A stretch of 64,000 bases of DNA, from positions 62,001 to 126,000 of the forward strand of contig NZ_CP083459.1 of assembly GCF_020229735.1 (NCBI RefSeq), written 5' to 3'. The DNA is from Deinococcus taeanensis (GTDB lineage Bacteria > Deinococcota > Deinococci > Deinococcales > Deinococcaceae). The notes under the pieces are model-generated. The model ran no database searches. It saw nothing but the letters and a program-made list of their open reading frames with translations, and was not told the DNA's origin. Below, one piece after another: positions 18,433-26,819 of this stretch. The position numbers and the translations under genes were made by a program. Position 1 is the first letter of the stretch; each line of letters starts with the position of its first letter.

Positions 18433-18882
18433 ATGCTCAGCGTCTGCCCAACCTCACTGTCGATTCTTCTGGTGGACGATAATTGCGCTGACCGCCTGCT
18501 GGCCGAAGAGGCGTTCGACCTGCTGCCGGAGCCGGTGAACGTCCAGTTCTGCTCAACTGGCCCTGAAGCGCTGGCGTGGCTGCGCTGCCCGGAGCACCCC
18601 CGGCCGGACGTCATGCTTCTGGATGTGAACATGCCCGGAATGAGTGGCCTGGAGGTGCTCGAAACGCTGCGGGCGGATCCGGGGCTGCGTTCTCTGGTTG
18701 TGGTGATGCTCACAACGTCCAGTCAACCGCAGGACCAGCAGCGGGCCTCCGAACTTGCCGCCAGCGCTTACTGGGTCAAAGAGACGGACTTCGCGAACTT
18801 CACGCAGCAGGTGGAAGCCTTCGTGAGGACTTGGCAGCACGTCCCCTCCCACCAGTTGGCACCGGATCCTCCACCCGGCTGA
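18433..18882 (+). CDS. Single-domain response regulator (Rcp1-like)
   Basis: This 149-residue receiver has no output domain. Conserved residues are the acidic pair in LLVDDN (Asp15-Asp16), phospho-acceptor Asp64 in MLLDVNMPGMSG, the switch Thr in VMLTTSS and the Lys in YWVKETDF. The loop after beta-4 and the segment EEAFDLLPEPVNVQF match the Rcp1-type receivers that pair with phytochrome and PAS kinases. The start is ATG 18433 because TAGCAT (18419-18424) lies eight bases before it; the longer open frame upstream has no receiver homology. The protein at 50465-50926 is a close paralogue with the same promoter layout. Confidence 0.92.
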   Translation: MLSVCPTSLSILLVDDNCADRLLAEEAFDLLPEPVNVQFCSTGPEALAWLRCPEHPRPDVMLLDVNMPGMSGLEVLETLRADPGLRSLVVVMLTTSSQPQDQQRASELAASAYWVKETDFANFTQQVEAFVRTWQHVPSHQLAPDPPPG

Positions 18883-19025
18883 GGCAGTTCGCGGGGGTGC
18901 TCCTGCGCTGCAGCCGGCCTGAGGAAGGGTGGCCTTCTCTCCACTTCCGGGTCAGGGGTCTTGCGCAGAAATTGTTGTTTCAGGCCGAGTTTTTCGGCAG
19001 CGTCCTTGTGTGGGTTAGCCTAGGT

Positions 19026-19229
19026 GTGACAGAGGAGGCCGCCCGGATGGCCTGCCGGTCAGTGCATGGGAAGGAAAAGGAGGCGCACCAGCCGTACTGG
19101 CGGGGCGAACGGACCAATGCACTGTTGGCAGCGCCACTGGCCGTTGGCGACACGGCGACGCTGCAGAACAGCTCTGAACTTCAACTGAAGTTTTACCGGG
19201 CTGAAGCCGTGCTGGTGCGCAAAACGTAG
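19026..19229 (+). CDS. Possible small protein, 67 residues
   Basis: A frame starting GTG 19026 has TAGCCT (19016-19021) four bases upstream. The product (start TEEAARMACRSVHGKEKEAH, end LKFYRAEAVLVRKT) has protein-like composition, but no family was recognised. It may be the tail of a decayed gene, since the frame stays open upstream. Confidence 0.28.
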   Translation: MTEEAARMACRSVHGKEKEAHQPYWRGERTNALLAAPLAVGDTATLQNSSELQLKFYRAEAVLVRKT

Positions 19230-19528
19230 ATCAGACTGTTGACAAGAACCTTGAGGTCAGCGACGGCGACGTGGGGCTCGACCGGAATTTCGGTCTGGAT
19301 GCACCTCTCCAGGGCGTTCAGGGAGCGTGCTTTCATGTGGTGCCGGGCCGGGCAAGACCCAGCAGTTGTTCAGTGGCAGAGTGGCCCTCAGTCTGGAACC
19401 GGCCGGACAGGTGCCTGGAACCGGCTTCCGCGGAAGTCGGGAGGCTTCCTGGGACAGGTGAGCCGGCGTACCCTATCACTGTGGTGGACTTGCTTCTGAA
19501 AATGCAGGGAGCAGACCACTGCTCGGAA

Positions 19529-19546
19529 AGTGCCCTCAGGGGCACT
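19529..19546. other. Short hairpin upstream of the ddrO-like gene
   Basis: A 7-bp perfect stem, AGTGCCC with GGGCACT, and a 4-base loop lie 65 bp before the ddrO-like start. It may be a small operator or weak terminator. It does not resemble the 17-bp radiation/desiccation response motif. Confidence 0.25.
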
Positions 19547-19610
19547 CCTGGGGGTACGCCTTCATGTGGGCTTACAACAAAATTCGGAAGAAGGAATAAG
19601 CTGAGGGCGT

Positions 19611-20000
19611 ATGAAACTTTGCGAGCGACTGCGTGAACTCCGTCAGGAACGAGGCCTCCGCCTAAAAGACGTCGCCAACGTCTCTGGCATCAGCGTGCCG
19701 TACCTCAGCGACCTTGAGCGAGGCCGGACCAACCCCAGTCTCGACACCCTCCAGACCCTCGCGGCCGCGTACACAATCACCGTACACGACCTGCTTGAAA
19801 GCGTCGAATTCTACGGTTCCTCCACCGAAGGTGCCCTGCCCAGGGGGCTGGCCGACCTGCTCGTCGATCCTGCCCTCGGCCCACAGATCACCCCTGACTG
19901 GATCCGGACCCTCTCCCGCATCGAACTGCGTGGTCAGCGTCCCCGGAGCAAAGGCGACTGGTACGAGATCTTCCTCCACCTCAAACGCATCCTCGCCTGA
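19611..20000 (+). CDS. ddrO: DdrO-family XRE repressor, plasmid-type paralogue
   Basis: The 129-residue protein is recognisable throughout as DdrO. It has an N-terminal XRE helix-turn-helix (about 5-60, with [20 protein letters not shown] and [19 protein letters not shown]), the linker [20 protein letters not shown], and the C-terminal dimerisation domain [20 protein letters not shown] to [13 protein letters not shown]. Known role: DdrO represses the radiation/desiccation response regulon and is cleaved by the metalloprotease IrrE (PprI) after DNA damage, reported between residues 84 and 85. GAGGG lies four bases before the ATG. I see no clear radiation-response palindrome (TTATGT..ACATAA) upstream, so control may differ from the chromosomal gene. 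No other DNA-repair gene is adjacent. Plasmid-borne DdrO copies are known in Deinococcus. Confidence 0.93.
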   Translation: MKLCERLRELRQERGLRLKDVANVSGISVPYLSDLERGRTNPSLDTLQTLAAAYTITVHDLLESVEFYGSSTEGALPRGLADLLVDPALGPQITPDWIRTLSRIELRGQRPRSKGDWYEIFLHLKRILA

Positions 20001-20913
20001 GGCAGCCGGCGGTTCTCCCAGGCCACGAAAACCGCGCAGGCTCCCCGGAAGAAACCCCACTGCCCTTCCGAACGGGTTGCTGGCAGACGAGGGCCTCCGC
20101 GCTCAGGACGCTGCCATACAGCCAGTTCGTGATTGACCCTGTGCGTTCATCTGGCGCGTCAAGTTCTTGATGACCGTCACCAGGCGGGAGTGCAGGAGTG
20201 GCCGGTTCTCATCAGGCGCACTCTGCCACACTGGGTCAATCTCCACCAGGGTCCAGCCGGTCTTCCTTTTGATTGCGCATGGCCAGCATTTCCTGCTCGA
20301 ATTCAACGACGCTGCCTGCACCATCACCTCCGCGCGTCTGTGATTCAACACCGGCTGGGTCAAGGCCTTCTCCTCTTCCTGCTTCGTCGTGACGGACAGG
20401 AGGAACGGTGGGATCCGCCCGGGTCCAGCGAGCGCCGGGCCATGGTCAATGCCGGTCTGTCCCCCAGGGCACCCCCGACTGCTTCTGGATGACTCAGCGC
20501 GTGAATTTCGGTCTGACCAGCAACGTTCAGTTGTTTGAGCGTCGGATTCAGGGGTTCACCATCCTGATCCTCACGCGAGCACGCCAGGGCACCGTATGCA
20601 TTCTTTCCAGGGGCTCTGAAGACGCCAGCGCAGACCACTCTGGTCCGCATGAGGCGGGTCCTGGTCTTCCTGCCACTGTGCCGGAGCTCCATCCCCTGGG
20701 TTGGGGGTGGGCTGCCGTTCAAAAGGCGATGCTGGGGAACGTCTGCCTGAGGACTCTGGGGAGTTGCGTTCAACGCTCAGGCGAGGTTGGACCCAGGCTT
20801 TACAGGAGGGCCAGCGTGCCCGGCGGTCTCGCTGAGAACTCCCCCTGAATCTCGACTTGCCCAGCCCTGCTGCGCCACCTGGGCCTCCCAGGGTGGCAGG
20901 GGTTACGCTCACG
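20001..20913. other. intergenic, no gene recognised
   Basis: About 0.9 kb between ddrO and the convergent XRE gene. Several overlapping frames exist on both strands, none with a ribosome site and recognisable content. Confidence 0.4.
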
Positions 20914-21126
20914 CTATTTCCGAGGAGTGGGCGGCGCCTGGAACAGGAAGATGTCTTCAATACGGGCCATGAACAAGAGGCTGATCCGGAAGGCGAGCGA
21001 CAGGCTGGGATCATATTTGCCGGTCTCGATCGCATTGATGGTCTGACGTGACACTTCAAGTTTCTCTGCCAAGTCCGATTGTGTCCAGCCACATTCCTTC
21101 CGCAGGGCGCGCACGCGGTTATTCAC
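20914..21126 (-). CDS. XRE-family HTH regulator (YozG-like)
   Basis: A 70-residue protein with start GTG 21126, because GGAG lies seven bases upstream; this gives MNNRVRALRKECGWTQSDLA. The helix-turn-helix spans about 4-58 with SDLAEKLEVSRQTINAIETG and YDPSLSLAFRISLLF, the signature of the small YozG-like regulators. The tail IEDIFLFQAPP is typical for the group. It is the last gene of a minus-strand operon after the SDR (39-bp gap). Such regulators are commonly paired with a small membrane protein; here that partner would be the first gene (22244-22642). It likely binds the twin operators at 22661-22720 and controls its own operon (inference). Confidence 0.9.
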   Translation of the reverse strand: MNNRVRALRKECGWTQSDLAEKLEVSRQTINAIETGKYDPSLSLAFRISLLFMARIEDIFLFQAPPTPRK

Positions 21127-21165
21127 GGCTCGCTCCACTCTGCACGGGTGGGCAGCAGCGCCGAA

Positions 21166-22221
21166 TCATGCAGAAACGAGGCCATCACGCACCAGCTGCC
21201 GGATATGATCATTCACGGTTTCGCGGGGCGGTCGGTAGTGCACGCCTAATTCCTTCTGGCTGCGCTGACTGTCGAACCGGAGGGGATAACTCACGTTCCG
21301 GGCCACATACCTGCGCTGCATGCCGATCACCGGGCCAATGAGCCACATCAGCATCTTGGGCACTTCACTTTTTGGAAGTCGGTCCTCAAGGCTAAATTCA
21401 CTCACCTGCATGAGCTGAGCGATTTCCAGCAACCGGAGGCTCTGTGCCACCGCGATGTACCGGTGATGAGCTTGAGGAAGCGTCGCTGCCCGTACGTGAA
21501 CACTGGCGACATCACGAACATCGACCAGACCAAGCCAGAGTCGGGGCACGCCCCTGCGGTACGAGCCGTTGAGGAATTGCGTCATCATTGTCACGCTCGT
21601 GGCATCCGGGCGTTTGGACAGTGAAGGGCCGAAGATGGCTCCGGGATGGATGGACACCATATCCCAGCGTTGCTGCTGGCGACATTCCTTCCAGGCGGCC
21701 TGCTCGGCAACCGTTTTGGAGTAGGCATATGGATTGTGGTTACTGCGTACACTCGGGTTGAGGTCCCCTTCCTGAACGGTCTGCTGTTCTGCACCGCGCA
21801 GGTCGCACGCGTCGTTGTACAGCGACGCAATGCTGCTGGTCAGTACGACACGCCTGACTGTTTCCGTCCGGTTCACTGAGGCGAGGACATTCTGAGTTCC
21901 TTTGAGTGCTGGCTGGATCAACTGCCGTTCCACATCCTTCGGTCTATCGAGAAAGTAGGGTGACGCGGTGTGAATGACGACCGAACAGCCGTTCATGGCG
22001 GTGTCGAAGCTGCCTTCTCTGACAAGATCCGCTTCGAACAGTTTGAGCTGCTGCGGGTACTGTCGGGCGAGCTCGAGCAGGTGCTGCGTCTTGGTGTTGT
22101 CCTGCAACTCGCGCACGGTGCCGTGAACGGTGTGGCCGTGGCGGAGCAGGTCCTCAACGATCCAGGAGGCGAGGTAGCCGGCTGCGCCGGTCACCATGAT
22201 GGGACGTTTCGTTTCAGGCAC
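21166..22221 (-). CDS. NAD(P)-dependent epimerase/reductase (extended SDR, dihydroflavonol-reductase-like)
   Basis: This 351-residue protein has the nucleotide-binding TGAAGYLASW motif (about 11-20), an extended-SDR pattern with VVLTSSIAS (catalytic Ser) and the active-site pair in YAYSKT, and a C-terminal substrate domain of about 130 residues. It belongs to the dihydroflavonol-4-reductase/cinnamoyl-CoA-reductase-like group and likely reduces a carbonyl compound with NADPH; the substrate is unknown. Start is GTG 22221 with AAAGGA six bases upstream. It lies 22 bp after the membrane-protein gene and before the XRE regulator, so the three form one operon. Confidence 0.9.
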   Translation of the reverse strand: MPETKRPIMVTGAAGYLASWIVEDLLRHGHTVHGTVRELQDNTKTQHLLELARQYPQQLKLFEADLVREGSFDTAMNGCSVVIHTASPYFLDRPKDVERQLIQPALKGTQNVLASVNRTETVRRVVLTSSIASLYNDACDLRGAEQQTVQEGDLNPSVRSNHNPYAYSKTVAEQAAWKECRQQQRWDMVSIHPGAIFGPSLSKRPDATSVTMMTQFLNGSYRRGVPRLWLGLVDVRDVASVHVRAATLPQAHHRYIAVAQSLRLLEIAQLMQVSEFSLEDRLPKSEVPKMLMWLIGPVIGMQRRYVARNVSYPLRFDSQRSQKELGVHYRPPRETVNDHIRQLVRDGLVSA

Positions 22222-22243
22222 GGTGGTTCCTTTCAGGGGGTGC

Positions 22244-22642
22244 TTACCTGTAGTGACGGTCCGCCAGCATCAGCTGAATGCCCCAGGTCGCGACGATCAG
22301 ACCGAGAGTCCAGAACTGAGTGAACACAGGGAGGAGGTGACCGGCCTGAAGGATGCCGAGAACGGTTGAGGCTGACGCAACGATCACCAGGCTGTTCACG
22401 CTGGCGTTCTGGTGGAGGATCTGTTCCAGCTCATCGGTTTGCCGGTAGACGAGTCGGGTGAAAGGCACGGTGGCGAGGGCAAGGCTGACCAACAGGGCGA
22501 GAAGCAGCCGTTGATGAAAAAGCGCAAGCCCGAGCAGGTCGATGGACTGGGCAATCAGCACCAGGGCCCCCAGGACAGACAACCCGGTGATGACTTTGAG
22601 GAGGTAGACGGGGTGTAGGGGTGCGTCAGGGCGGTCATTCAT
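22244..22642 (-). CDS. Four-helix membrane protein of unknown function
   Basis: The 132-residue product starts at MNDRPDAPLHPVYLLKVITG with GGAGG five bases before its ATG. Four hydrophobic segments are visible (LLKVITGLSVLGALVLIA, LLLALLVSLALATVPF, VNSLVIVASASTVLGIL, FWTLGLIVATWGIQLML). Between the second and third is a conserved-looking polar loop, YRQTDELEQILHQNA. It is similar in layout to small membrane proteins encoded with YozG-like regulators. It is the first gene of the operon that also encodes an SDR and the XRE regulator. The role could be signalling or control of the regulator; not known. Confidence 0.8.
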   Translation of the reverse strand: MNDRPDAPLHPVYLLKVITGLSVLGALVLIAQSIDLLGLALFHQRLLLALLVSLALATVPFTRLVYRQTDELEQILHQNASVNSLVIVASASTVLGILQAGHLLPVFTQFWTLGLIVATWGIQLMLADRHYR

Positions 22643-22660
22643 GGAGGCCTCCGGGAGCGA

Positions 22661-22720
22661 TGTCAAGCTCCCTTGACACAAGGTGCGCTATGAGCCCAGG
22701 AATGTCAAGAGAGCTTGACA
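22661..22720 (-). promoter_or_regulatory. Twin operators TGTCAAG-N4-CTTGACA
   Basis: Two perfect inverted repeats with identical arms and different centres lie at 22661-22678 (centre CTCC) and 22703-22720 (centre AGAG), spaced 42 bp start to start, four helical turns. Each arm contains a TTGACA that could be a -35 box on either strand. They sit just upstream of the membrane protein-SDR-XRE operon (start 22642) and are the likely binding sites of the XRE regulator. Confidence 0.75.
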
Positions 22721-23489
22721 CGGCGGACCCTGAAGCTCTCCCGTTTAAAGGGGCCGAACGCCTGCAAAAGAGTCAGCCCCGCCCTGCCGTTCGAAAGATG
22801 ACGCCTCACCGATCGCCCCTGCTGCGATCCTGACTCCAATTGCGTCAACTCCAGGACGTGACCGGCTCAGAGCGCTCAAGTTCCCATCCCTTTGCCGCTA
22901 ATTGTCCATCAGTCCGTCCCTGAAACTCCCCGAGATTAAAAGCGACCAGGCCGTGGGGGCGGGCGCGGAAGGTGACGGCAGGCCTGGGCCGGGGACGGGT
23001 CGTCTGTGATGCCCAGCCGTCTTCTCCAGGGGTGATCCTGCCGGGCTCGGTGCCATGTCGGCCGGAGGAATCACCCCGTTCAGGGGCCGCGTCCGGGTTA
23101 CCTGCCCAGGGCCCCCTGGGACCAGGCCCGGCCGGAGCGGAGGAATCCCGAGCCCGCTGCGCGCTGGTTACCGGCGTTGAGCGCCGGATCATGTCCTTGC
23201 CGTTGCGTGGCCTGACCACCCCCCGGCCCAGGACCGGTCCGCCCTCATGATCTGTTCGGGGCGCGACAATCTGGGCCTGAAGGCAGGAGGCTCTCCGCGG
23301 ATTTCACCGCAGGGGGGCATATGGATTGAACCTGCTCCTGCCACGTTGGCTGGGAGGATCCACCCGTGACACGCTGTTCTCAGGAGATGACTGCAACCCT
23401 GAAGGCCCCGAAAGCGGTCGACGTGGTGTCTTCAGCCGGCCCTGATCATTCCCGGCACGTGAACAGCGGCGCGCCTGGCGAGGCGTGAA
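22721..23489. other. intergenic, no gene seen
   Basis: Very GC-rich, with short frames on both strands. No recognisable gene, RNA or terminator. Confidence 0.4.
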
Positions 23490-24770
23490 TCAATCGACCG
23501 CCAGCGCCGGGCGAGCAGGCCTCGTCATGCCCTGGGTCAGCGCCGCCGCAGCGATGGACAGAACGGCCGCCACGACAAACGCGGCGCCGTACGACCCCAG
23601 CGTGTCACGCGCCACGCCGCTCAGCCAGGCGGCCAGGGCCGCGCCGATCATGTGCGCGCAGAACACCCAGCCGTACACCGTGCCGACGTTGCCACGGCCA
23701 AACCGGTCGGCCACGAGGGCCGTGGTGGGCGGAACGGTGGCAATGTAGTCCAGGCCGAACAGCACAGCGAACGCCACCAGGCCCACCCCCGGCGGAATGA
23801 ACAGCAGCAGGGCCAGGCTCAGGCCGCGAAAGGCGTAGTACCCGCCCAGCAGCAGGCGCGGGTCGAAGCGGTCGGTCAGCCAGCCACTGGCGATGGTGCC
23901 GGCAAAATTGAAAGCGCCCATCAGGGCCAGCATGCCGGCAGCGTACCCGGCGGTGAGGCCCGCCTCGGTGCAGTACGCGATGAAGTGCATGCCGATCAAT
24001 CCGTTGCTGGTGGCGCCGCACACGAAGAACGTGACGGCCAGCAGCCAGAAGTGGCGGGAGCGCACGGCGCGGCGCATCACCCCCGGGTCCGGCAGGACGC
24101 TGGGCGCCACCTCACCGGGTTTGAGGCCCAGCGGCAGGGCGTTGATGTCCGACGGCCGGTCCCGCAGCAGCAGCAGTGCGGGTGCCAGGGTGGCCAGGGC
24201 GAGCGCGCCGATGATCACGGCGCTCTGACGCCAGCCCAGCGCGGCGGCCATCGCAGTGAGCACCGGCAGGAAAATCAACTGACCGGCGGAGCCGGCGGCG
24301 CCAAACAGGCCCATCACCAGGCCGCGCCGGGTCACGAACCACCGGTTGGCCACGGTGGCCCCCAGGACGCTCCCGACGATGCCGGTACCCAGCCCGCTGA
24401 GCAGGCCCCAGATCAGGTGCAGCTGCCAGGCGGTGTGAATCAGGGCGCTGCCAGCGAAGCTCAGCGCAATGAGCAGCAGGCCGCCGGCCGTGACGCGCCG
24501 CGGTCCGAAGCGGTCCATCAGGGCGCCGCTGAGCGGGCCGCCCAGACCGAACATGATCAGCCCGATAGACGCGGCGAACGACAGGGTGGTGCGGCTCATG
24601 CCGAGGTCCGCCTGCATCGGCAGGAGAAACACGCCGGGAGCGGAGCGCGCTCCGGCGGACAGGAGCAGCACGAACGCGGCGACGGCCACGACGGTCCAGC
24701 CGTAGAAGTGTGGACGGGCGGGTGGCCCGGGCGGAACGGCGCGGGGCGGTGCAGGTGACCGGGGTGACAT
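23490..24770 (-). CDS. MFS transporter (monocarboxylate-transporter-like)
   Basis: The 426-residue protein has twelve predicted membrane segments. It starts at MSPRSPAPPRAVPPGP; TACCGT (24777-24782) ends six bases before the ATG, a leaderless layout, although the frame is open further upstream. FYGWTVVAVAAFVLLL at the first helix is the hallmark of the MCT/oxalate-formate group, and the A-loop GALMDRFGPRRV follows helix two. The central loop (about 200-235) separates the two six-helix halves. The second half repeats the loop motif as SGWLTDRFDPRLLL. It is likely an importer or exporter of an organic anion. The frameshifted AraC-type gene at 25561 is divergent and may have been its regulator. 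Confidence 0.93.
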   Translation of the reverse strand: MSPRSPAPPRAVPPGPPARPHFYGWTVVAVAAFVLLLSAGARSAPGVFLLPMQADLGMSRTTLSFAASIGLIMFGLGGPLSGALMDRFGPRRVTAGGLLLIALSFAGSALIHTAWQLHLIWGLLSGLGTGIVGSVLGATVANRWFVTRRGLVMGLFGAAGSAGQLIFLPVLTAMAAALGWRQSAVIIGALALATLAPALLLLRDRPSDINALPLGLKPGEVAPSVLPDPGVMRRAVRSRHFWLLAVTFFVCGATSNGLIGMHFIAYCTEAGLTAGYAAGMLALMGAFNFAGTIASGWLTDRFDPRLLLGGYYAFRGLSLALLLFIPPGVGLVAFAVLFGLDYIATVPPTTALVADRFGRGNVGTVYGWVFCAHMIGAALAAWLSGVARDTLGSYGAAFVVAAVLSIAAAALTQGMTRPARPALAVD

Positions 24771-25560
24771 GCTGGCACGGTACTGCACGACAGCCCCGGG
24801 CTTCTTGCAATAAATTACGCCGGTGACCTGGGCAGGTGCCTGCGGGCTTCCGCTGACCGGCTGGCTGCGGTGCCGTCGCTGCAGAACCCGCCGTGTGATC
24901 ACCGGGGCTGGGCTGAGTGGCGGGCCGTTTAAGCGCCATCCTGTCGCGGTCGCACTGGACGCCGGGGACCCGGCCACGGCGCGGTTGCAGCAGATTGCCT
25001 GCTGAACGAACCGGTTTGCCCCCTCCTTTCTGCGGCCCAGCAGTCCAGCTGCTCATCTTCTGGCGCTGGGGTGCCGTTCGCCGGTCATGCCACGCGGCGC
25101 CCGCTGGTACAGGGATATGGCGCCGGCCTGAGTGCCGGGGAGCAGGTGACCGTCCGACGCCATTTGCTGCCCATGCCTCCGGCAGGTCCCGGACGCCTGG
25201 CCTGGGTGGATACCACCGAAGTCAAGGTGTGCTGGGGTTGACAGAAGCGGTCCGCCCGCGCTGCTGGTGGACGGCGAGCCGCGCTGACTCATGACGTGTC
25301 TGCCGGACGTGGCGGCAGTGGTCACCCTGCTGCCGGATTTTGAGGGCCACGCCGCGATGACACGCCGGTCGCAGGCTCTGCGGCGTGTGGCTTTGCGGAC
25401 GATCCGCAACACTGGGACGGCCAACGGGCGGTCCTTCATGCCGCCGTGTGAGGTGAAGAGGCCGCAGGGTGGCAAGCGGCAACGGCACGGCAGCGGCGTG
25501 GGCCCTGATGAGCAGTCCGGGTGGGCGGAGCTGAGGCGGCGCGGCGCCTGGCCTGAGCGG
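24771..25560. other. intergenic, no gene recognised
   Basis: Divergent region between the MFS transporter and the AraC-type gene. An open frame joined to the AraC frame extends upstream from 25291, but that part has no recognisable content. Regulatory sites for either gene would lie here; none could be defined. Confidence 0.4.
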
Positions 25561-26410
25561 GTGAGTGGAACGCGCACGCCACTCCGGAGTCCTTTACAGA
25601 GGGATGAGGCGCGGCTGTGGCGCGTGCCGTTCATGGGTGGCCTGGACGTCCTGCAGGCCCGGTTTGTGAAGCAGGTCTTCGCGCGGCACACGCATGAGGA
25701 ATTCACGATCGGCGTGGTGCATGAGGGAGCGGCTGAGTTCTGGAATCGCGGCGCCGAGCGCGTGGCCCCGCTCGGCAGCGTCATGATGATCAACGCAGAC
25801 GAGGTCACGACCGAACACTCCTTCGTCGGGGGCGGGTACCTGCACCTGGTGCTGTACCCAAGCGCTGAGCAGCTGCGCGAGGTGGCGCAGCAGGTGACGG
25901 GCAGGCAGGGGCTGACGCCGTACTGTCCGCAGAGTGTTTCGGCGGCCTCTGACGTCGCCGAGGCCCTGACCGCGGCGCACCGGATGCTGAAGGACCCGTC
26001 GGTGCCGCTGCTGTCGCGTGAGAGTGCTCTGCAGTTCGCGCTGGCCCGCCTGGTGACGTCGCGCGGAAGATCACCTGTCCCCAGACCGTGCGGGGCGGAA
26101 GGGGCGCGCCGTGAGCGAGGTCCGGGCCTCCCTGGACGCGCACGCGACCGAGGAGGTGTCGCTGGACGTTCTGGCGCAGCTGGCCGGTCTGAGCGCCTTT
26201 CATCTGAACCGGGTGTTCCGGCGGAAGGTGGGCCTGCCGCCGCATGCGTACCAGGTGCAGGCCCGCATCCGGCAGGCGCGCACCTGGATCGCAGCAGGCT
26301 GGGGTCTGGCGGAGGTGGCGCTGGCAGCGGGGTTCAGTGACCAGAGCGCCTTCTCGAACGAGTTCAGATGGTATGTCGGGGTCACGCCCGGCCGGTACGC
26401 GCGGAATTGA
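25561..26410 (+). pseudogene. AraC-family regulator, frameshifted
   Basis: The N-terminal arabinose-binding-like domain (VFARHTHEEFTIGVVHEGAA, then SVMMINADEVTTEHSF) reads in one frame. The C-terminal double helix-turn-helix (VSLDVLAQLAGLSAFHLNRV, then LAEVALAAGFSDQSAFSNEF and VTPGRYARN) reads in the next. The switch is near 26060-26066, where TCGCGCGGAAGA gives SRG in frame one and the continuation EDHLSPDRAGRK in frame two. One base too many (or two missing) would explain it. The HTH part could still be made from GTG 26111. Either a real lesion or a sequencing error is possible. GTG 25561 is an approximate start. It is divergent from the MFS gene. Confidence 0.82.
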
Positions 26411-26819
26411 CTGTGCAAGGTGAGCTCCGAACCGCAAAGGGTGGCTCGGCAGGAGCATGTCGTGGCCAGCGAGCGCAGTCGCAGGCAGCGGGTGGGCTGG
26501 TCTGGGTGGCCGCATCCCCGGACTGACGGCGAGTCACTTGTCTGGGCTACTTAACAAAAGTGAGGTTCATTAGTGCATATTCAGTATTGTCCATCTAATC
26601 TTTAACTTACGGCCCAAGGATGCCCGTTCTCTTCCGCCCTCCTGCCTGACGCCCTGGAGCCAGCCCCTGTGACTCACGCTCACCTGCCCTCTCTTTCGTC
26701 ATTCCCCCCCACCTCCACGCCCCCCCGGAGGGAGAGGCGCGCCGCTCGGGCAGCCACAAGCCCTGGGCCACGCGTGACCTTCCCGGCCGGTCCACTTCTT
26801 TCCGTCACCAGAGGTCATC
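26411..26819. other. intergenic, upstream region of the subtilase gene
   Basis: There is an AT-rich patch around 26550-26610 in otherwise GC-rich DNA, which could hold the protease promoter. No gene is seen. Confidence 0.4.

Noticed and set aside
23652..24758. 368-codon plus-strand frame across the MFS gene
   Set aside because: Antisense to a well-supported transporter; the Gln/His/Gly-rich translation has no domain character.
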